A stretch of 64,000 nt of DNA from Dermacentor variabilis (Eukaryota; Arthropoda; Arachnida; Ixodida; Ixodidae). How positions within the stretch are numbered: the first letter of the stretch is position 1; every line of letters begins with the position of its first letter. A program made the translations under genes and the position numbers. The notes beneath the pieces are model-generated. The model worked only from the letters and a program-made list of their open reading frames with translations. It was not told where the DNA came from and did not search any database. Location: NCBI RefSeq assembly GCF_050947875.1, contig NC_134572.1, forward strand, positions 124,533,105-124,597,104, given 5' to 3'. Of this stretch, positions 1 through 13,143 are shown one piece after another.

Positions 1-1676
1 TCTCTCTCTTTCCCTGATGGGTCATAGCGGTTTCTCCTATGTGCAAGTAAGTTTGGCGGAGAAGCCAGCTTTGCTGGAGCGCTCTGGGCAGATTCGGTCG
101 AAGGTCGCGAAAACGACAGCTAGACCGAGAGGAGGAAAAAGGGGGCCTAACCGAATTTGTCGTTTCATCACGCACCGCACCGCGCAGAGATTCTAACGAA
201 GGCCGCTGGAAAACAGAATTGTGCTTTGTTTCGTCTTTTTTGCTGCCTCGGGAAGAACATCAAGGCAGGAAGAGGGCGAGCGGCGGTGCCGGTCGTTGCT
301 CGCCTGGGGCCCCCGCACTATAACGGTCGAGTTCGAGCAGTTAAAGTGATGACTTCCTCGCCTGCGGTTGCGAGCAACGGCGTATTGGAACGAACGTTAA
401 AACATCACGTCTGATTTTGCCCGTCTTCGCCGCGCCGCACTTGAGGGAGCGATTGAATTCATAAAGAAGAAAAATTGCCTCGAAATGCCCTGTTTTGTCG
501 CCCGTTGTATTTTCTTCGTGAGTGTGCAGTATTATTTGCGTGATCACTCCACTATTCTGAATTCGGAATACTTGGCATTTACTATCTAGTCTGCTTGTGT
601 ACTACCATATATTTCTTCCCTGCTTTCTACCACGCCTTGCCGGCTTCCGACCGGAGTTTTCTTTCTTCTCGGGAACGAAAGCGAATACGCTTGCTCTTTG
701 ATGCAGTGAAAACAAATCGATATGACGACCATGCACTGGCGACACGTCTCTCAGTTCGCTTTATTCTATAACGACGCCAGTTTGACCGTGCTTTACATTG
801 AGAACCTGTAAATAACTACACACAGGCATAGTTTTGCTTGCGTGAGACGCCACGCGCTAGCCTACATATATATGCTACCAATTTTTCCCGATGGAAACTT
901 GTTTTCGGCGAGTGCACAATAAAACTTGTTTTTCGCGACCTTAGTGCAGCCGAGCCTCTGCTTTCACGGTGGCCCGTGTCGAGCGGAAGAAAAACACCGG
1001 CCGCTGAGCGACAAGGGCTGCGTCTTTCGAAGTTGAGCGCATGCCCAAAGCGCAGAAGTTCTGTGCTCATCCCGCATTTCGTGATCCGCGCAAACGTATA
1101 ACGATCGCCTCGCTGGTCACCATGCAGATTTTACCTGCAGCCCTACCGCTCTGTCCACACGGCGATCGCGCATTCGGAGCCCAGCGCGCGCTCGCTTCGT
1201 GCGGATCTGGGCCCAAATTTTTCGGCGTACGTGAAATCGGAAACGCGTGGCGCGCCCCACGCGAACCGCTAAAAAGCGGGCTCGCTGAAGCGCGTCTCAT
1301 ATGTACCGCGCGATAAGCAGCTCGGCGCCGCTGCACCTGCATGGCGCGGGCAGATGAAAGTTGCAAACTCTCGCGCCTCGCGCGGCTGACTGCTGGCGCC
1401 GCTCCCGCGTGTGGGAGGAATCTCCGGCGCGAGGTAAACAAACCGAGCTGCGACTCTGGAGCGCTCGCGCGCACCGCAAGCGAACGTGGATCGGGTGAGG
1501 GGCAAAAGGGGCGGAGAGGTGGAGTTTTCATGAAGTGTAATCCGGCCTCTTTTATTGGCTCTAACTTCGCCATTTTGTTTCCGTATTTGCTGGGGCAATT
1601 GGCGCCTCGTACAGCAGAGGTTCGGGTCTAGGGCTCCCTTATATATACTCGGTGGCGCTGGCAACCGCCCGAAAGT

Positions 1677-1680
<4 letters not shown>

Positions 1681-1727
<47 letters not shown>
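1681..1727. repeat. (CT)n microsatellite
   Basis: A 47-bp uninterrupted CT run. It lies about 30 bp downstream of a TATATATACTCGG motif. Confidence 0.95.
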
Positions 1728-1729
<2 letters not shown>

Positions 1730-4217
1730 TTCAGCTCCAGTGGCTTCTGGATGGCCCTCGCTGTTTGTAGGCCGGATTAGCGCGTCCCCGGTAATAACCG
1801 GGGCTCGAGCGCGGCGCCGGTGCTTGGGCATCTCGTTCGCGCACGCTGTTAACAGCGCCGCGAGAATCCGCGTGACGTCGTCGCTGTATATCGCTAGCTG
1901 CTTGTGTCCGGCGCACAGCGGTGCAGTGGCGGCGGCAGTTCGCCCGAGCACAGAGCGCTCGGACGACGCCGTTCGTATAGTGCCCCGTTAAGCCCTTGCG
2001 CCAATAGTGCGACCGAGTCGCCGCCAGCTCAGGTGGGGTCCTCCGTGTATAACCGTTGTGCGGCACCACGTTGCCCGACGCGGCTTCTGTGCCTACTATA
2101 CGCCGTTGGATCCCGCGCCGTTCGGGGCTACGCGGTGTATATATACGCAGTATACGCACCCTGAGCCGCCAACCTCGGCTCGCTGCAATAACCGACCCGT
2201 GTTCTCGTCCTGACTACAGGCGATGTGCACGAGGGGGTGGGGGTGTGCGCGCAGGGATTGCTCTGCTCTGTGAAAGGTTCACCCAGCTCTCTCGGTTTCC
2301 CGGTCGTATACGCGCTTAAACTTCCCGGGGTCGTCAAGGGTATATATAGGGGATTCTGTTGATGTCATGGGGGCAGGAGAAGCTTCGTTGCGCTAGCAGA
2401 AGCCTTTGCTTTTGTTTTCACTTGGGAATCTCTGGTTTTTTTTTTCCTTTTGTTATTCCGCGGCATGTTCTTTGCTAGGAGCGGTAATCCCGCTTCCCAC
2501 GGGGGCCGGATGTTCACGCTTGCTTAAATCCACGGCCCGCATGCTCGTGAAAAGACAAGCGGGGTTTCTTCTGCGACTTGCGGCTTCGCGTTCCGTTTTT
2601 GAGTGGTGCGTTGACGCTCACGCTTCTGGCTTGTGTAGTTGGCGTTTTGGTGCGGTTGCTTCGCGGCAGCATTCGTAAGCGCATCTTTTCGTTCACAAGT
2701 CGTTGTAGTTGCATTTTGGAGCCAGTTAATAAACGCCCTGCCGGTCTGATCGTGCTCCTCTAGAACTCCTCTAGCGCTTCTCTAGCGGCATTACTGACGA
2801 TTATCATGTTAAAAGCTGCCGCTCTGTAGTTCAGCATTGCGTAGGTAATGTATGTCTTAATATCTGGTATTATGATCGATGGAAATGAGAGCACGTCATT
2901 GTCGTTCTGCGCTTTCAAATGCGTGTGTGTACTTCTGGCTTCGACGCTGTATTTTGACGCTGCGGCCTGTGTAGCGACCGACGACGCGGCCACGCCGTGT
3001 ACCACACTTTCGGAAAATATTCCTGTCCCATATATATAGCTTCACGTGCGTTGATGAAGCGACGTCGCAGTGGAAAACCGCGGCATCATCAGCGCTACGC
3101 AGAATCCATTCCCACGAGACTGTTTTCGCATGCTGCTGCATGTCGGAATGTGACCACCGTAAGTTCTAGCTCAATAACAGAGCGTTGTGGTGGTGGAGTC
3201 GCTGCGGCGCATATTATTAAGTACGACTGCGAAAGAGGCGTTGGGTGTAGTGGCGCGCGCGGGCGTGTGTTTACGTACGTATGTGTTTGGATGCAGTCGA
3301 GAGGCCCGAAGCTTTGCGTGCGGGGCTGAGAAAGTGCGCACATAATTTTAGGATGACTTCCACTCCGTTCATCTTATCGCGTTTCGTTTTTGCCTATCCG
3401 GTGATGCAGCTGAATGCTTTCCAGCATGACGCGTCGCATTTAACGATGTGAGTGAGCGAGCTGGGTCTTCTTAGAGGGTCCGTTTGCGGCTCCCAACATG
3501 TATTCGGATTGGGGTGTGGTGGGACCGAGAAGACTGTGTGTCATATTGACGGAAACGAGCATACTTGTACGCCGTAAACAGAGAAATACATTTTTGATTT
3601 GGCTCTCAAAGTGGTGCAAGAGTGACATGTGGCGGCGCTCGACGGTGAAACAGTGCAAGCTATTGCCTGTTTAAATGTGGCGGCCGCGCCTTGTGCAAAC
3701 GAATGGAGGCGCGCATTGGTGCATGATCTCCGGGATAGCAATGTCGTCCTGTAATCAGTGTTGTCGGCGCCCGTGCACAGATTTCTACTCGTTCTCCAGA
3801 GACACCACTGCACGTTTAGACACTTCGCGTGGCGGGCTCTTTATTGCGGTACGGAACGGAACGTCCTTGAAAAACGGTGGACGGTCCCTTCAACACGCGC
3901 GCTGCTCCGCTCGGGAAGGGGTCGTCGGTCATCCTCCCGCGGAAGGGTACGCTTCGGGAGAGTCCGGGCCAATAAAGACGTCTGTCGCAATTCGGCGGTA
4001 GCAGCTGCGAGCGAGCGTCTGAGGCGGGCCTACGAAAAAAAAAAAGGAAAGCGGGATAGGAAAATAACGAGGGAGCACGGAAGAACAGCTCGTGTCCCCC
4101 GGTGGTCGCTGCAGGATCTCCGGTATAGGAAGGCGAGCGAGAGACGCGAGACGACAGGCGGCGATCCGGAAGCGAGCAATAAGAGGGACACATGTACTAC
4201 ACTGCTGATGCCCTCCC

Positions 4218-4218
<1 letters not shown>

Positions 4219-4261
<43 letters not shown>
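4219..4261. repeat. (TC)n microsatellite
   Basis: About 42 bp of pure TC dinucleotide, read directly from the sequence. Confidence 0.95.
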
Positions 4262-4263
<2 letters not shown>

Positions 4264-5868
4264 CCTTCTTCCATTGCTCGCAGCAATCGCCGTCTAATTA
4301 CTTCCGTGCAGCACCCGCTTAGTGGGCGGTGCTCCCTTGACGTGCACGTCTTGTTCTACTGCATCGCGCAGCCCATGTGACAGGCTGGGGAATGTGATCG
4401 CCTCGAAAATATGGCGTCAGTACCGTTAGTTATAGTACTTGGGTTCCTTTCATAACGGGACACATATCGAGATTATCTTTATGCGTAATATCGTTGCTTA
4501 TTTCGGCGGGCTTCTTTTTCGCGTATTATAAAGGTGACATCGATAGGAGCGTAACATCTACCGGCAAAGTTTGCAAGTAACCGCGGCGCTGAGCGCACTG
4601 TTACGTGATCCCATGACGCGTGTATGAAAAATAACCAGTACACCACAGCAACTAGCGCGGGCGCTCTAACTTTCAATGCAAAAATAAGCTTGTTTCTAAA
4701 TGTTGCCGTGATAAAAGCATCACAGTCGTAACTTGATGTGTCGTACTTTCCAGGGCCGTGGGTGCAGCATGAATTGTCACGTGACCTATTTTAAACTTTA
4801 AAACGAAACTTTTCGCGTGCCGGAACTGTAATCGATATGTGACCACTGCACAGCGCCAGCGGCATAACTCGCGCTTGAGATAACGCATCTGTGTGTCATA
4901 TAACGAATCTGGCCAAAGTATGTTGTCAATCCCGACGTTTTTTACACTTTATTGTGATGCCTGTTTCCGAGAAAATTATAATAACCGACTGAGTTTTAAC
5001 GAGGCCTATTGGGAAGATTATTTGTAGACGAGACTACGAGAAGAAAAAGAAAAACGACCACATGCTGTTTAAAAAAAAAAAAAACGGAAACACGATTACG
5101 AACTGGGTTTTGAAACTACCACTGTACGTTGTCTCGGAAATTCAGCAGGGGAAGCATTTTGCCGTTTTATAATCTAGCTAGCACTGTTGCAACTCGGGGT
5201 CCAAAGAAGTGGAATGTACTTTGCTCGTGGAGGAGCAAGGGAATGTGGGGCTGGGGCCGATATCCAGGACGTTTTGCAAACAAGTTTATATTACATATTT
5301 ACAAGAAAATTTTAAGTAGTACAGAAAAAGTTTCAGAAGTTGTAGCAGCCGATGGCTCTAGCCGTCCGTCGCTCTTTTTATCCCCTGGGTGGTCATTGTT
5401 CAGTCGCCTCCCCCAATCCGGCGTCAGGAGACCGATGACCTCAGGTCCCAGCAATCCGGAGGTTTGTTGCCCTTTCCCTCCGGAGGGAGTTTTGTCGGAA
5501 ACACACGCACATTACTGGGCACAAACAGGGATGGAGGATCGCACACTGACTCCGTCTCCGTCGTGGACGTGCCAATTTGGGCGGCTGACAGGTGAAGGAC
5601 CGTATCCTTGCTGATTGCCCAAACCTCTTCTGACCGAGGTACTCCAGTGGCGGCCATACAGCATTTCATTTAAGAACGACCTTGACGAGGCCGTAGGCCC
5701 GTTTCCCATAATCGCGTTATCCGTGACGAGAGATTGTGGCGTTGTGAACGGCTGATCACAACAGCACGGAAGCATCGAACCTATATTTGTAACTGTAATT
5801 ATTTGTGTAACGCTCGCACGTTCTTTGTCGAGAAATTTTTACTGGGACTTTACATGAAAGTAAGCACA

Positions 5869-5870
<2 letters not shown>

Positions 5871-5938
<68 letters not shown>
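5871..5938. repeat. (TTA)n microsatellite
   Basis: 68 bp of perfect TTA trinucleotide repeat. The open frame across it, translating to a run of tyrosines, is an artefact of the repeat. Confidence 0.95.
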
Positions 5939-5942
<4 letters not shown>

Positions 5943-7212
5943 TAGTAGCTTGGTTGCTGTTCTAGATATTAAGCTTGTCTATTCGGACGACGCACTGGTA
6001 TCTGTGAGCCAAGTCAAGCCGCGGCTTTTGCACACTGTATAGCGGCTACATTCCTGGCGACCGTCGTCGCGGGAGGCCCATTCACTGGGAGGCGGGTGAA
6101 AGAGAAACGAACCGGGGTCTCGGGGTCTCCGCGGTGCCGCCCGGAGGTTGTTCGCCTTTCGCGATGATCCGCTCCACCGCGTGCACTGCACGTAACTGCC
6201 CGCGGGCGATCGGTATCCGCGGTCCCCGAGGCGCACACTCGGGCGCGGCGCTCTTTTTCTTTTTTTTTTATTTCATCGCGGCATCGCGGACATCATTACG
6301 GGCCAGCACGCCGAGGGAGGCAGGCTTCGCTTGCGGCCGCAGGCTCGCGTTGTCGTGGCAACCACCCTCCGCTTCCAGAACGCCGGCGTTGCTGCAGCCG
6401 CGGGAAGACGTCAAGGCACGCCGTGGTGGTGTTGGTGGCGGTGCTGATGGAGGGACGTGGGACACGGGGAGTTGACGGCAACGGCCGGAGACGACAGGCA
6501 TGCTCTATGGCGGGGGGCTCGCGCGCGCTCTCTTGGAGTCCAGTTAGCGTCACTCTCCCCGCAAGCGAGAGACAATGCGCCGCAATACCGACGTGACGTC
6601 GACGGACTGAGGCAAACGGACCCCCGCTTCCGTCTTCGGTTGGCGTTCTTTGCTGTATATATACTCGGCCGAGCTGGAACGACGGGCCAAAAGCGCTTCT
6701 GGCCGAAGGCGTTCCTCGAGCTAAACAGTGAGGCCCCGTCTGCCATGCCTACAAGCAGCCAACCGCGCAAAGCGGCGTTCACGTGAAATGCGTTTCTGGC
6801 TCGTTAAATTCCATGCGCGCTGAGTGACAGTGCGCTCAGCAGGAATTTCCCGTCACTTTTCCTTTCGCACTATTAGCATAGTATAACACAACCTAGTTAC
6901 TAGTGTTGCGCGTCCTCGTTCCGCGTCGTCGGTGCGTCCGATAATTTCACGACCTGAAGTTATCATCGCTACCAACCGAAGTTTGTTCTGTTTCGTTATA
7001 AACTTAAAGAAGATGTTCAACAGCTCGCGATAACAGCCTGTAGTATTATAGCGTGGAGTTAACTTCAACGCGTCGATTGTGGGCGACGTCCTGCCCAGGT
7101 TGCGCCAAACATGCGTGTTCTGTGTATTTACCGCTTGAAGAACCTCGATGTTAAGATTTGCATGCCTTGTGGAAAGCGGGCCACTTTCTTGCTTGGAAAG
7201 TAAGCAGTATGT

Positions 7213-7240
7213 GGGGGGGGGGGGGGGGTGGGGGGGGGCG
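7213..7240. repeat. G-tract
   Basis: A near-pure G run interrupted by one T. It lies upstream of the gene's first coding exon, so it is probably not in the PCBP transcript. Confidence 0.9.
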
Positions 7241-8370
7241 TTGCCCTGCTTTGAGACTTTCTATGCAGATGCGGGTGGTGCTGGGACCACGTTCCACGGT
7301 TCTCCGCATATCTGGTGCGCACGAAATGACTGAAAGGCATGTGGCTTCAAGCTAGCTAAAAATTAGTAGTTTTTTGTTATAACTTTTCGTTGGTTTGTAC
7401 ACTCTTTTGAACATGGCGAAACAGGAAGCCAGGTCGGAAATGAGTAATTACCTATAGGGATACAGTTGGCGTTGTGCATGTGCTGTTTGGGAAATGTGCG
7501 AAGCCCGTCATTTCGTTTTATTTATTTAGTTATTTTGCTTTCTTTTGCTTTCACTTCCACGTGTATTCCGGAGCCTGTAAAATTTCATTTCGTGGAAATC
7601 ACATCCAACGCCCAGGTCCAGTTCCATCTGATGTCCCCCGAAGTTTACTTGTTCGCGCTTTTTTCGCGTAAAGCACCGCCGCATTTTGCGTTTCTTTACT
7701 CTCTATACCGTCCTTGTGCGAGTACGAAGCACGTTCGCACTACTCTTCAAGTACTGGTTGTTATCACCTGCGGCACACTATACGCTATACATCCTCTTTC
7801 GACGAATCTGCGCGACTCAGCGATATATACATTTCGCTCGCTCGAAACTGAACCAAAGAGCTCCCCAGTATGCATAAAAAGAAAGGAATACAATAATAAT
7901 AAAAAAGAAAATTCTCGCTTTTTTGATAGATTGCGCTAATGTATAAGCTGGCTCGACATTTCTCAGGCCGCCAGACACCCGCTCGCGCCGCGGCCTCAGC
8001 ATAATATAATTGTGGCACAAGATGACAGCCAAGGTCTCTCACGCCCTCGTTGCACAAATTCCTTTTTTTTTTATCCCCCTCCTCCTGCTAATGAATTATC
8101 GCCAGCCTGCAAAACGTATAATGCAGTCCTTTACCCATTCGCGATGGATGGTGAGGAGGGAACTCAGTGTATCTATGCTCGTGTATGGCGAGAACCAATG
8201 TCCCGCCCCCCTCCCCTTCTCCCTCACTTTCGTTTCTAGATAAGTCATTTTTCTTCGCTGCTTGGCCTCCAGCTTGGTCATGTTTCCCAAATGAAAACTA
8301 ATGGCGCCGCCCGGATGCTCCCAAGACAAAAGGGAAAGAAAGGCGAGTGGGGGAGGGCGTTCGGCGCGAA

Positions 8371-8378
<8 letters not shown>

Positions 8379-8412
<34 letters not shown>
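8379..8412. repeat. (AG)n microsatellite
   Basis: 34 bp of AG dinucleotide repeat. Confidence 0.95.
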
Positions 8413-8413
<1 letters not shown>

Positions 8414-10266
8414 ACGCCGCACACTCAGCGGTCGTCCCTCTTCCTCCATTAACTCGCTGACTCCGAGCCAAAGAAACCCGCTCGCGCAGCATACGCTTGC
8501 GTTGCGCCGCGGGCCCCTTCATCCATTCCAACTTAAAGCGTCTCCCGCCCGTTCTTGGCCCTCGTAAATCAATCCGCCGCCGGAACCTATTTAAGAGGAC
8601 GTAAAGTGCAACCAGCTATGTAGCCTTATTCTCACGAGCACGTCTCAGGTGGCGCGAGAACGCGCGCGCGCGTAGAAGCTATAGCGCGGTTGCCGCAGAA
8701 ACACTTTTCAAATCTGAGAAAGACGCCCGCAGCGAGAAAACTAGCGCGGCGGTGTGCAGGGCAACTGTGTGTGTGTGGTTTTTTTTTTTTATTATTGTTT
8801 TTGTTACCTCTTTGGCTCCAAAGTGTGTCGACCCGACTGTCGTGGTCACTTATCTTTGTTCGCGCATCCGTCCGGGGGGCCGACGTTCGTCCTTGCGCCG
8901 CCGGTTCTTCAGTTTTATTTATTTTTTTGTTTATTCTTTCTTTTTTTTCTCCGGTTGCACCTACGGGAGAAGAGACTAAACGCGGCTGACAGCTCGTCGC
9001 GCGTAGCGAATTCCGAGCCGCCTAACCGTGACGAAGTTTGCGTGGTTAACAGAGCGAGGATGGAGTGAGGCGCTGCAACACGGAAGAAGCAACAACACCG
9101 GGAAGACGGCGCTGGGGAGCGCCCGAAGGCCTGCGAGAGTAGTGAAAGCGGAGCGTCTGCGCTCGCTCGGAGTTCTAGAGACACGTGTTTCGAGAAGTGG
9201 CGTTCCCGTGTGTCATATGTGCTGCTGCACGCGGCAGTTAGCGATATCCTGAAGCCAGTGCGCTGCTAGACTTTAAAACTTACGCTTATGTTTTTCGTTC
9301 CGTCGGTTAATGCGTACTACGTCGTGTTTATTATTATTTTTTTAATTTTTGGTGTCTGAACAATGCAACGTCTTTCTTTCCTCCGTCAGTTCAGATGTAT
9401 GTGTGTACAGTCGCCTCCCCCCCCCCCTACCCCCGGCCCCCAAGAAGAATTGCAAATTCGCAAATACAAAAAGCTGAATTTTCGCGACGCCTAGAGGCAC
9501 GTCTAGCCTCGAAACAAACTTTTCAGTGTGTATAGCATATATCCATTGCGACGTGCGCAAGTGATCTGTTAAATTAGAAAAGCCATGCCCTCACAGACCG
9601 GAAATTCACCTTTATCGATGCGGGACTCGTGTTCCGTAAACTTTTCTGGCCGATTGCACGCATACACATTGCCCCTAACGTGTTACTTTTCTTTCTTTCT
9701 GTATCCGCTTGGAACTTCTATACATGTACTGGCAGTCATACTTTACTAAGTCGTATCGCGCACGCCATCGCAGCAGTATACAATGTGTCGTGTACGCGTG
9801 CCTATCTTGTACGCCCGCGCCTACAGACGCACGCAGAGCGCACGCCGGGGAACGCGACATTCACGCGTGATTTGGCAGCGAGACGGGAGGGCCCGAACCG
9901 GAAGTCGGGGTCGCGGAACTACGGCGAACTCCTCCGGCAGCGACGCGGTGACATTCTGGGAGTCGTCGGCGCGAAGCCCTCGGGCGCCCAACCCTCCCCT
10001 TGCCCCGCGCACGCGCGCGCGGACGAGGCACGGGGGGCTAGCGCGCCGTCAATTTGCGGTCAACAAGATAAGCGGGGAGCCGATCGAAGGAGCCGGCGGA
10101 CAGCTCCTCCGCGGGATTGATTGATTCGGCGGCAAATGCTCGCTTGTCTTCTGGCTGCCCCCCCCCCCCTTCCTCCCGTCGTGTAACTCATAAGCCTCTC
10201 TTTCGCAGGAAGCGCTGGCCGCCGAGCGCTCACGGCTCTCCTTTTTCTCCTCCTCCTTGTTCTACC

Positions 10267-10317
<51 letters not shown>

Positions 10318-10318
10318 T
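10267..10318. repeat. (CTTT)n microsatellite
   Basis: 52 bp of a tetranucleotide CTTT/TTTC repeat. The open frames through it are phenylalanine/leucine/serine artefacts. Confidence 0.95.
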
Positions 10319-10889
10319 GGCTCTGTCTGCAGTTATTTTGCCTTTGAACACTCCGGTCGTGCCGAATGGGGCAGTCGATAGAAAGCTGCGAGCGGACGTG
10401 GACCTCGACTTTCAGCTTTGCGTAACGTTCTGGCTTTCGTGTCGTACACCATCGTGGCGGCTGTCGCTGCCAATGCGTCGCAGACCTGGTTTTGCGTTAA
10501 TATACTCGTGGTTGAGACGGGATATCGGAGGTGGCCTGCGCCCGCGAAGTACGCTGTCGCGTGGTTCTTTATCTTCGTGAAGAAAAAAAAAAAAAACGTT
10601 TCCAAGAAAACGGGTTTCCGATCGAGAGAAAAAGGCGACCTTTTCGCTGCCACTTCGTGGGGACACCCACGTGTTCTGGCTCATTGGCCGTGTGGCGTTC
10701 TGCTATCGATCGGAGGTCTCGATATCGAATACCGGCAGCGGCAACCATGTTTCGATGTAGAAGTAACGGGACATTCTTGTCTGTGTTTCAGATGTGTGGT
10801 GGCTAGGTTAAAAACTCAAGTGGTCGAAATTCGTTCAAGGATCTCTACTATACCTATGCGGTGTCCACCGTAGCCCTCAGAACCAACTC

Positions 10890-11082
10890 GCCGTGGTGGC
10901 TTACGGCGCTGCGCTGCTGCTAAGCGCGGGGTCGTGAGTTCGACTCCTGGGCCCGCGGCGCGGCCGCATGCAGAAACGCTCGTACAACGTATATTTGGGT
11001 GCTCGTCAAAGAACTCCAAGGTGGCCTAACTTAATCCAGAGTCCCCCGTTACGGCGTGCCTCATAATCAGATTGTGGGCCTA
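10890..11082 (+). mobile_element. tRNA-derived SINE, Ruka-like (copy 1)
   Basis: The tRNA-like head begins GCCGTGGTGGCTTA. A B-box-like GAGTTCGACTC lies near 10936-10946. The body contains the conserved blocks 'AATCCAGAGTCCCCCGTTACGG' (here split over 11033-11054) and GGCGTGCCTCATAATCAGAT. These blocks recur in the copies at 28.4 kb and 22.0 kb, which supports a shared family. The 3' end after GATTGTGGG diverges, so the copy looks truncated. Tick SINEs known as Ruka have this layout; the family name is from memory. Confidence 0.75.
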
Positions 11083-12407
11083 TCCATGTCTCAAACTGCG
11101 TCGTTGAGATATCGAACTGCGCATAAATATCGACGGCAACAGGCAGCGGGCACTGTTGTGTCGGTTGGTACGAAGCCTATAGCGATGACGCGAATGATTC
11201 AGATTTGCCGTCATGGCTAGTTCACCGCAGCTACCGTCTGCGCGCATCTTTATGCTGCTGGCTTAGTGTGCTAAGGTGCGTAAGTACGCGTCTAGACCGG
11301 GATTCAGGGAAGTGGATGTGTTTTGTACTCGGAAGATCAAATGTCCTTAGCCCATTTGAAATCGTTACAATTCCCTGAAGAAGAAAAACAACGAAACATT
11401 TTAAAGTATTTTGAAATGAAAGTGAGGAGGGGGGCGGGGGTTTCTTGGTAAATCCACTTTATGAAAGTCCCAAGGCTCTTGCTTTGACGGCTTTAAACCG
11501 CCTTTTCTATTAACATTCCCGCGTGCAGGAACTGCCTCGCAGCACATTGCAGAAAATGCACTCGTGTTTCGAAGGGTCTCAGCAGTGCTCACTAATTTCC
11601 TACTTGCTTTTGCCAGCAAGTATACCGTGCCAGTACGCGGAATTCACTTCGACTTCGCTAGAACTGTGCGCAAATGTCGTGCGAGGAATAATAAAAGAAG
11701 ACTAAACAAAAATTTGTAAAAAAAAAGTCAGCCCTTTCGCATTCATCAAAAGCATGCGAAAGCATGCGTTCGCGATAGTGCGATACTAGTAATCCTGATC
11801 GGCGTTAAAATTTCGCAGGCCTCGTCAGTTTTCCCTCCCGCCCCTGTCCGGAGCTTCTAAGGCTTTCATTCATTCATCCCCCCCCCCCGTTTTATTTCTT
11901 TGAGCGTGTGTTTGGCGTGTTTTGTTTCTTTATTACACCGACGTCCCACGCCTGCGCCGGATGGATCGCGGTCCGTGATCCCTAGAATAAACGTTAACGA
12001 ATCGTGCACACTAAGCCGATTTGCAACGCGAATCGTATTCGTCTATGCTTGCAAAACAGGGCCTTTTCTCCCACCTGGCTGTTTTGTGTCTGTTCCCTAT
12101 TTGCTGACTATTTCCATTGATCCAAGACCATCCGATTTTATACTCCCATTCTCAACGTTTTATTATTCTTGTCCCTTCCCTCTTTCTAAGATAAATTCGA
12201 TTGGCTGCAAAAGTATTTCGTGGCGTACGCCTTCGTTTCGATATGAGCGCGATATGAACCGCCGAATCGATGCCTTCCCAGCTCCGTTTCCTTGTCCCGA
12301 CGTGGATTATGTTGCCCGCCTTGACATATAGTTTTCTGAAGATGGGTTCTTTTGATACTTCTTGAGCGCTCTCGACCGAAATAATCGTAACCCTGTCTAC
12401 GCTGCTT

Positions 12408-12409
<2 letters not shown>

Positions 12410-12442
<33 letters not shown>

Positions 12443-12453
12443 GTATATATATA
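12410..12453. repeat. (TA)n microsatellite
   Basis: About 28 bp of pure TA, then a short interruption and a further TA run. Confidence 0.9.
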
Positions 12454-13050
12454 CTTGCGGCTCCTGCGGAGGTGTTCCGCGCTGTGTAGGCGTAGTACTC
12501 TGCACAAGCGAAGTTTTGCTGGCGCGAAAAGAGGGGTGCTTTCCGAGGCCGACCGGCTGCACAAGAAGAAAGATCTGACGGCCGGATAGACTGGTCACGA
12601 ACAGGACGTGGATCTAGCGAAGCTTCGGCACCCTCTGGCGTGCTTTTCTATGTCGTAGAGATTCTCTGTGGCACACTGGTTTACGGTTTATGTTTGATTC
12701 CTATATATGACTGCTTGCAGTGCTCTGTTTCGTCTTTCTATTTCTCTGCTTTCTTTTTGTATGTTTGCGAATGGGCACCTCATTAGACTTCAAATGACCT
12801 CGCGTGTTTGTGCACCTATTTGTATCCGTATTAGTCTGTTTGCTCTATTTTCCGGCGCTTCAGCAAATCCAGCCCTCATAGTCGCGCGTAAGGGACCGCT
12901 CCCAATCTGAGCTGCTTATACGATGGACGCAAACAAGAAATTCTGGGGAAGGGGTAGCGTGGAAGGTCAAGGAGAGATTTTCACTCTCTGGGTAAACATG
13001 TGGGCGAAGAAATCTCCTTGCTTCTCAGCTTTCTTCTTTTTCGTCTTAAG

Positions 13051-13061
13051 TGCGTGCGTGC

Positions 13062-13101
<40 letters not shown>

Positions 13102-13143
13102 GTGTGTGCGCGCGCGCGCGCATACATGTATGCGTACGTGTGT
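13051..13143. repeat. TGCG/TG/CG alternating purine-pyrimidine tract
   Basis: Four TGCG units lead into a TG run, then a CG run, then ATACATGTATGCGTACGTGTGT-like sequence. Every step from 13051 to 13143 alternates pyrimidine and purine, 93 bp without a break. Such tracts are prone to form Z-DNA. Confidence 0.9.

Noticed and set aside
5871..5940. Open frame with a long run of tyrosines
   Set aside because: It is the translation of a pure TTA microsatellite.
10890..10970. tRNA gene
   Set aside because: The tRNA-like head with a B box belongs to a SINE; the same body blocks follow as in the other three copies.
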